From Anaerotignum sp. (GTDB lineage Bacteria > Bacillota > Clostridia > Lachnospirales > Anaerotignaceae), in NCBI GenBank assembly GCA_020024395.1, contig JAHHTV010000083.1, positions 1 through 6,713 of the forward strand: a DNA stretch of 6,713 nucleotides, given 5' to 3'. Under the pieces are notes generated by a model. It worked only from the letters and a program-made list of their open reading frames with translations. It had not been told where the DNA came from and made no database searches. Positions 1-4,126 of this stretch are shown here, piece after piece (the stretch's first letter is position 1; each line of letters opens with the position of its first letter). The position numbers and the translations under genes are program-made.

Positions 1-593
1 GATTGTATATTTGCAATATTCATCATAAACATTTTTGATGATTTTATCACACGCACACGAAATTTATCGTCTTTTTTGGAATACTCCATTTTGTAAGGTG
101 CAACGTGCAATGTCGCTTGTTTTCCTTTGTTACTGTTGTATGTGACTTCCATCATTTTGTTTTGACGTATGGCATACAACACCAGTCGAAAATGTTTGAT
201 ATATGTTTCATCTGTAAAAGGGTCACCATCTTGATAGCGGTCAAACACCACATAATTTTTGGGTTCAAACAAAGGGGGTACATCTTCCAGCCCTTTACAA
301 TCTTCTATAAAAAGTTTTATTTTGGGGTCAAGGCTTATGGCTTTTAGCCAACGTTTTTCCAATATTGTCAATGGGCGAGAAGGTGCATTTTGTAATGGTG
401 TATGTAAATCATTTTGCAATAGCTGCCATTGTTGCTGTTGCAAAGCAGGCAATATGGTCAATCCACTTTCTGAAAAAGCTTTTGTTTTGACAATCTGCTC
501 CATGTCTTTTTTTGTCAAATCGCCATGCACAGCCATACGCAATATTTCTGCCACAGCTTGATAATAACAGCCATATATTTCATGAAATATCAT
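1..593 (-). CDS. WYL-family regulator, second of a tandem pair (C-terminus cut by window edge)
   Basis: The reading frame stays open from an ATG at 593 to the left edge, giving 197 codons and no stop, so the C-terminus is missing. The start is supported by AAAGGAG at 601-607, 7 nt upstream, and it lies 1 nt after the stop of the preceding WYL gene. The visible protein begins MIFHEIYGCYYQAVAEILR. Its N-terminal part (about 1-100) has a stretch reading RPLTILEKRWLKAISLDP at 73-90, which probably belongs to a divergent helix-turn-helix region. From about 134 onward, including APYKMEYSKKDDKFRV at 165-180, it resembles the beginning of a WYL domain, though the literal Trp-Tyr-Leu motif is absent. 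WYL proteins are generally DNA-binding regulators whose WYL domain senses a ligand or nucleic acid. Role here, as partner or co-regulator of the adjacent WYL protein, is inferred. All eight Arg codons are CGN. Family is fairly secure, function is not. Confidence 0.8.
   Translation of the reverse strand, partial: MIFHEIYGCYYQAVAEILRMAVHGDLTKKDMEQIVKTKAFSESGLTILPALQQQQWQLLQNDLHTPLQNAPSRPLTILEKRWLKAISLDPKIKLFIEDCKGLEDVPPLFEPKNYVVFDRYQDGDPFTDETYIKHFRLVLYAIRQNKMMEVTYNSNKGKQATLHVAPYKMEYSKKDDKFRVRVIKSSKMFMMNIANIQ
575..590. repeat. Perfect 16-bp palindrome at the start of the second WYL gene
   Basis: ATATTTCATGAAATAT is its own reverse complement and covers codons 2 to 6/7 of the second WYL gene, directly after the ATG. 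It could be a protein-binding half-site pair or a weak mRNA hairpin near the initiation codon. In AT-rich DNA a 16-bp palindrome may also arise by chance, so function is only a possibility. Confidence 0.4.
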
Positions 594-594
594 G

Positions 595-1833
595 TCATTG
601 CTCCTTTGTATCTTCTATATCATACATATCATACATCGCTTGCACATCTTTCCAAAACTGATTTTCCAAAGAACGGTTCGAAAATGACAGTGATACAATG
701 CGACAAATAAACGAACGTATCCAAGGTATCATCTCAGAAGTATCATACACCTGTGCAGTAAAACGATACAAACCTTCTCCCACACATTCCACCGTTCCGC
801 ATCGTTTTTCTCGTTCCAATCTTTGTATGATATAATTTTCATCATTTCTACATTTTATGGTAAAAGAAACCGTTTCCATATATTTTCTTTTACTGCAACA
901 TACCCCCCACATATATTTTTGCATACTTTCCAATGTTTCTATACATTCTGCAAACAATGGTGAAACTTCTTTTATTTCCACCATACCCACATAATCCAAA
1001 CGATAAGACTGTATTCGATGATATTTGAAATCATACGCCATCAAATAACTACGACTGTTTTGCACACTCATAAAAATACGCAAAGGCAATACTTTTCGCC
1101 ACTCTTTTTTCTGACGATACACACTTTGCAAACAAACAATGCGATGTTGTTGTATCGCTTCAAATAATGTGCAAATCACATCACTTTCTAACGTATGTGT
1201 GATATTGTGGTGTTTGAATACATATCCTTTCGGCATATCATCTATGGTATCTGCAATATAACTACCAATCACACCGCAAACATCTGCTTCAGCAAAAAAA
1301 CAAATTGCTTCTTTCCAGTCTGAAATATCAAAATCTTTTGCTCTTGCATAGCGTATTTGTCTACCATCTTTTCGTTCTATCAATAAACCTAGTGCAACAT
1401 ATTCTTTCAACTTTTTGCGTATGGTGGAAATATCCAACATCATAGGTGTTTCAAAACATTGCAAATAATTGGTATCAATTTTTTCTGTCAATTCCTGTAC
1501 AGTATAAGCAATATTTGGTTTGTGCAAAATATCCAACAATATAAAATGCAGTGTGATATCCGCATTTGTAAAACTTTTTGTTTTCCATGTGCGATACAAA
1601 GGATTTGATACACCTTCTCTGCTATCTATGGCTAAAAACACTTGTTTTCCATTTGTGGTATATCTTGCACCCATATAATCGCCCAAATAGCTTTCCATAC
1701 GTCGTTTTTCGTTATCATAGGAGCGACTGCTTTTTTTGTCATATTCTTCTCTTGTTTTGAAACCATATACATAAAATTCTCGCATATAATCTCGTATTCT
1801 TTCAAAATTTTTGATACATTCTGTATATGCCAC
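595..1833 (-). CDS. WYL-domain transcriptional regulator, first of a tandem pair
   Basis: This is a 412-residue protein starting with GTG at 1833. GGAGG at 1841-1845 lies 7 nt upstream, and no in-frame ATG exists before residue 17, so GTG is the better start. Residues about 1-90 are basic and helical (many Arg, Lys and Tyr). About 93-165 look like a winged helix-turn-helix, with ISTIRKKLKEYVALGLLIERK as the recognition-helix and wing region. About 215-290 form the WYL domain: the pattern PLRIF...SRSYLMAYD...RIQSYRLDYV is typical, with S262-Y263-L264 where the name-giving Trp-Tyr-Leu would be. About 318-395 fit the WCX C-terminal extension (EMIPWIRSF). Such proteins act in the cytoplasm as ligand-responsive repressors or activators, often of their own operon. 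It follows the flavoprotein gene by 18 nt and is followed after 1 nt by a second WYL gene, so autoregulation of the operon is plausible but not shown. Confidence 0.88.
   Translation of the reverse strand: MAYTECIKNFERIRDYMREFYVYGFKTREEYDKKSSRSYDNEKRRMESYLGDYMGARYTTNGKQVFLAIDSREGVSNPLYRTWKTKSFTNADITLHFILLDILHKPNIAYTVQELTEKIDTNYLQCFETPMMLDISTIRKKLKEYVALGLLIERKDGRQIRYARAKDFDISDWKEAICFFAEADVCGVIGSYIADTIDDMPKGYVFKHHNITHTLESDVICTLFEAIQQHRIVCLQSVYRQKKEWRKVLPLRIFMSVQNSRSYLMAYDFKYHRIQSYRLDYVGMVEIKEVSPLFAECIETLESMQKYMWGVCCSKRKYMETVSFTIKCRNDENYIIQRLEREKRCGTVECVGEGLYRFTAQVYDTSEMIPWIRSFICRIVSLSFSNRSLENQFWKDVQAMYDMYDIEDTKEQ
601..607 (-). promoter_or_regulatory. Ribosome-binding site of the second WYL gene, inside the end of the first
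   Basis: AAAGGAG on the minus strand lies within the last codons of the first WYL gene and 7 nt before the ATG at 593. The upstream stop and this start are 1 nt apart (TGACATG). An earlier ATG at 598 reaches a stop after two codons and is not a gene start. Confidence 0.78.
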
Positions 1834-1840
1834 GGCAGCC

Positions 1841-1847
1841 CCTCCCC
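1841..1847 (-). promoter_or_regulatory. Ribosome-binding site that fixes the GTG start of the first WYL gene
   Basis: The minus strand reads GGGGAGG here, with the GGAGG part (1841-1845) 7 nt before GTG at 1833. The two ATGs between the flavoprotein stop and this site are in another frame, so the GTG is the supported start. The 18-nt gap is the longest spacer in the window. Confidence 0.78.
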
Positions 1848-1851
1848 ATTG

Positions 1852-2916
1852 TCATGACTTCACCAATATCTCCATCATTTGTTTTGCAAAATCTTCTGCT
1901 CTTTTTTCAATACCTTCCACCTGTAATATGCTTGCGGGATTGTTTGCCGTTTCCAACATGGCAAACCTTGGCGGCAAACGAAATGTTTTGTTCATACTCA
2001 ATGCACTGATAACTTGTTCCGCAACCAAATTACCGCCACTGTATCCAGATACCACCAATGCAAATATACTTTTTTCAAAAAATTGATTTTTCCGAAACAA
2101 TGCTGTCAAACGATTGATAAATGCCGTAATATTCGCACTCAATGCATCGTTGTAATTTGGGCAAAGCAAAACCAAAGCATCACAATTTTGAATTGCAGGA
2201 TACACCTGTTCCACAATCACACCACCATAATAACAGCTTGATTTTTCACTAAAATGCATACACATTTTATATGGACAGCCCGCACAGTCTTGAATTGTCC
2301 CATTACGCAATGATATTTCTGTGATATGGCAATGGTGCAAATGAGATTTCACCATATCCCAAAGCATTGCCGTATTTGACGTTTCATGATTGCTTGCGTG
2401 CAGTACAAGTATATTGCTTTCTTTTTTTGGATTTTGTGCAAAAGAAAGCAAGCGACTTGTCATATCCATGGTTGCTGCTGTATATGCCCCCATATTATCC
2501 AAATCCAAATTCATCGCTTGTATATTGAAATTTTGTAAAGACCCTGTACCTTCCACCATCGCTCTACCAGGGAAAGCACAACCGCACAAATTCGCTGTAA
2601 ACAACAATTCTCTTGCGACAGATTTTGTATACAATTCACTTTCACCATCTATCAATACACAACCAATACAACCTTCTAGCATATCGGTTTGCAAACGCAT
2701 TTTTTTCAAAAATCGAAAATATTCTAAGTTAATACCAGATACCCCCAAAGGCACAGCAAACAGTAGCCGCTTTCCTTGCAAAGAATGAAAATCTTCTAAT
2801 TTTGTAACCATGTCACAATCATATGTTTTTTGCACTTGTTCCAATAATGTTTCCAATCTGTGTGTTTTTCTACTATCTTCACACTGTGGATAAACAATTG
2901 TCAATGCTGTTTTCAT
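1852..2916 (-). CDS. Flavodoxin-fold (NADPH-dependent FMN reductase-like) protein with four-Cys cluster and degenerate N-terminal repeat
   Basis: The 354-residue protein starts with ATG at 2916, overlapping the previous stop as ATGA, with GGAGG at 2924-2928 seven nt upstream. The C-terminal half (about 167-350) resembles the NADPH-dependent FMN reductase and iron-sulfur flavoprotein superfamily: a first strand and phosphate-loop region NILVLHASNHETSNTAML, a later PNYNDALSANITAFINRL (about 253-270) that matches the usual P-x-Y...S...K-x-F-x-D-R segment, and SGYSGG at 290-295. Between them lies C211-x2-C214-x4-C219-x8-C228. It resembles the compact Cys motif of iron-sulfur flavoproteins but with wider spacing. 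Residues about 1-160 look like a second, decayed flavodoxin-like unit (FAVPLGVSGINLEYFRFL, CVLIDGESELYTKSVARELL), with extra CxxC (83/86) and CxC (111/113) pairs. Expected to be a cytoplasmic FMN-binding electron carrier or reductase. The partner and substrate are unknown. It may work with the dehydrogenase-like protein encoded just upstream. Confidence 0.8.
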   Translation of the reverse strand: MKTALTIVYPQCEDSRKTHRLETLLEQVQKTYDCDMVTKLEDFHSLQGKRLLFAVPLGVSGINLEYFRFLKKMRLQTDMLEGCIGCVLIDGESELYTKSVARELLFTANLCGCAFPGRAMVEGTGSLQNFNIQAMNLDLDNMGAYTAATMDMTSRLLSFAQNPKKESNILVLHASNHETSNTAMLWDMVKSHLHHCHITEISLRNGTIQDCAGCPYKMCMHFSEKSSCYYGGVIVEQVYPAIQNCDALVLLCPNYNDALSANITAFINRLTALFRKNQFFEKSIFALVVSGYSGGNLVAEQVISALSMNKTFRLPPRFAMLETANNPASILQVEGIEKRAEDFAKQMMEILVKS

Positions 2917-4112
2917 TCGATTGCCTCCAATCCATCAAATGCTTTTTGAATTCTTTCAAACAATGCCTTTGGCAATAACAATGTTTCTAATTCCAAAGCG
3001 ATTTGTGTACGATTGCGACACCCCATATACACACCATCTAAAAAATTTGAGCTATAATGCCATTCTCCCTGTATGGTTTGCAATATGGATATTGCCGCAG
3101 AAGAAATAGCAGGTGCAACATAAGGCTTAAAGCCCATATCACGCACACGCAAATTGGCATCAATGGCAAGTTGTGTCAATTCTTTGGAACGTTCATCATC
3201 ATAATGCAATATACTATTTGCAATCACCAAATCTTGGCCATGTGGGCCAAAAGCACGTCCTTCTGTCAAAAAATCGCTGTATTTGCTATCTTTTTTCGCA
3301 TAATATGCCGCTCTTGCATTCATCACACCCAAGCCATATCCTTGTATTTGTTCTGGACGCAGTCCTTTGCAATCAAATTCGCCTGCTTCATTGGTATTGC
3401 TTGCCAAAAATGCCGCTTTACAAAGTGGGTCAACTGGGTCAGAAACCACAGCAAACAACCCTTGAAAATTTTTATTTCTTGCTTGTTTTGCAAAAGAAGA
3501 TATAATTTCTTTATTTGCTTCATATTGCACCATACGCACATCTTTTTCTTCTGTTCCCACAGGGGGAATACCTTTTGATGCACAAAATACAAATACATCA
3601 CAATCAAATAACTGTGTTTCTTCCAATATTTCCACTTCTGGCAATGCATCATAACGCCTTGCAAAAGACACTTGATTTAATTCTATTTCCCAACGTTGAC
3701 AAACATCTTTATTCATATCATAAATACCCAATGTTTGTATATCACGACTGCCCAATAATTTCAGTGCAATCACAACAGTACTGCCTACATCGCCAAGTGC
3801 CAACAAATGTACTCTTTTTTTACGCTTATTTATATTGTCTATATTGGAAATATACGCAGCCCATTCCTCTTTTGACTTCCATGCAGTATTGGCAAGTAAC
3901 ACAGGTTCTTTTTTGATTGCGTTTTGCACTTCTTCTCGAATGGTGTTATCTAGTTTGATTGCTGCACGAGAAAATTGCACAACATTCAACCATTGTAACG
4001 TTTCTGACTCTGCCAACATTCCGGTATGTGTTAGCTTTATCAGTCCCCTATTTTTCTGTGGTTCTCTTTCTACAAAAAACACCTTTTTACTGCCAATCAT
4101 TGCACTTTCCAT
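2913..4112 (-). CDS. Divergent lactate/malate dehydrogenase-family protein with N-terminal extension
   Basis: This 399-residue protein starts with ATG at 4112, with AAGGAGG 7 nt upstream. It is about 85 residues longer than a usual lactate or malate dehydrogenase (about 310). The extra part is N-terminal (residues 1 to about 97) and of no family I recognise. The Rossmann NAD-binding part begins with VHLLALGDVGST (101-112), a variant of GxGxxG, followed by YDMNKD (131-136), where the Asp would favour NAD over NADP. FVFCASKGIPPVG (174-186) matches the strand before the substrate loop. SDPVDPL (224-230) replaces the usual S/T-N-P-V-D. FGPHGQD (288-294) retains the catalytic-His context, with H291 as the likely proton donor/acceptor. 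DGVYMGCRNR (359-368) matches the C-terminal catalytic domain. The segment that normally holds the catalytic Asp and substrate Arg reads GLGVMNARAAYY, so these residues appear changed. An unusual 2-hydroxyacid or other NAD-linked oxidoreductase is likely. Ordinary lactate dehydrogenase activity is doubtful. Confidence 0.8.
   Translation of the reverse strand: MESAMIGSKKVFFVEREPQKNRGLIKLTHTGMLAESETLQWLNVVQFSRAAIKLDNTIREEVQNAIKKEPVLLANTAWKSKEEWAAYISNIDNINKRKKRVHLLALGDVGSTVVIALKLLGSRDIQTLGIYDMNKDVCQRWEIELNQVSFARRYDALPEVEILEETQLFDCDVFVFCASKGIPPVGTEEKDVRMVQYEANKEIISSFAKQARNKNFQGLFAVVSDPVDPLCKAAFLASNTNEAGEFDCKGLRPEQIQGYGLGVMNARAAYYAKKDSKYSDFLTEGRAFGPHGQDLVIANSILHYDDERSKELTQLAIDANLRVRDMGFKPYVAPAISSAAISILQTIQGEWHYSSNFLDGVYMGCRNRTQIALELETLLLPKALFERIQKAFDGLEAIE
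2924..2928 (-). promoter_or_regulatory. Ribosome-binding site of the flavoprotein gene, inside the dehydrogenase-like gene
   Basis: GGAGG on the minus strand lies 7 nt before the ATG at 2916 and within the last codons of the upstream gene. With the ATGA stop/start overlap at 2913-2916 it marks translational coupling and fixes the start. Confidence 0.8.
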
Positions 4113-4119
4113 TGTATTT

Positions 4120-4126
4120 CCTCCTT
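4120..4126 (-). promoter_or_regulatory. Ribosome-binding site of the dehydrogenase-like gene, overlapping the upstream stop codon
   Basis: On the minus strand the stop and Shine-Dalgarno sequence are fused as TAAGGAGG, followed by a 7-nt spacer and ATG at 4112. Ribosomes finishing the large upstream gene therefore stop on the next initiation site, which favours coupled translation. Confidence 0.8.

Noticed and set aside
105..710. Plus-strand ORFs of 60-100 codons at the left end
   Set aside because: They run antisense to the two WYL genes, lack convincing ribosome-binding sites and have Cys/Phe/His-rich compositions typical of shadow frames.
1834..1851. Possible promoter or terminator in the 18-nt gap before the first WYL gene
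   Set aside because: The gap is filled by the ribosome-binding site and is too short for a promoter or a hairpin terminator.
3234..3250. Inverted repeat TTGGCC-5 nt-GGCCAA
   Set aside because: It falls on the codons of the conserved FGPHGQ motif in the dehydrogenase-like gene and is explained by the protein sequence. There is no T-run to make it a terminator.
2913..4112. Naming the dehydrogenase-like gene ldh or mdh
   Set aside because: Key substrate and catalytic positions differ and the protein has an extra N-terminal domain, so the specific activity is not supported.
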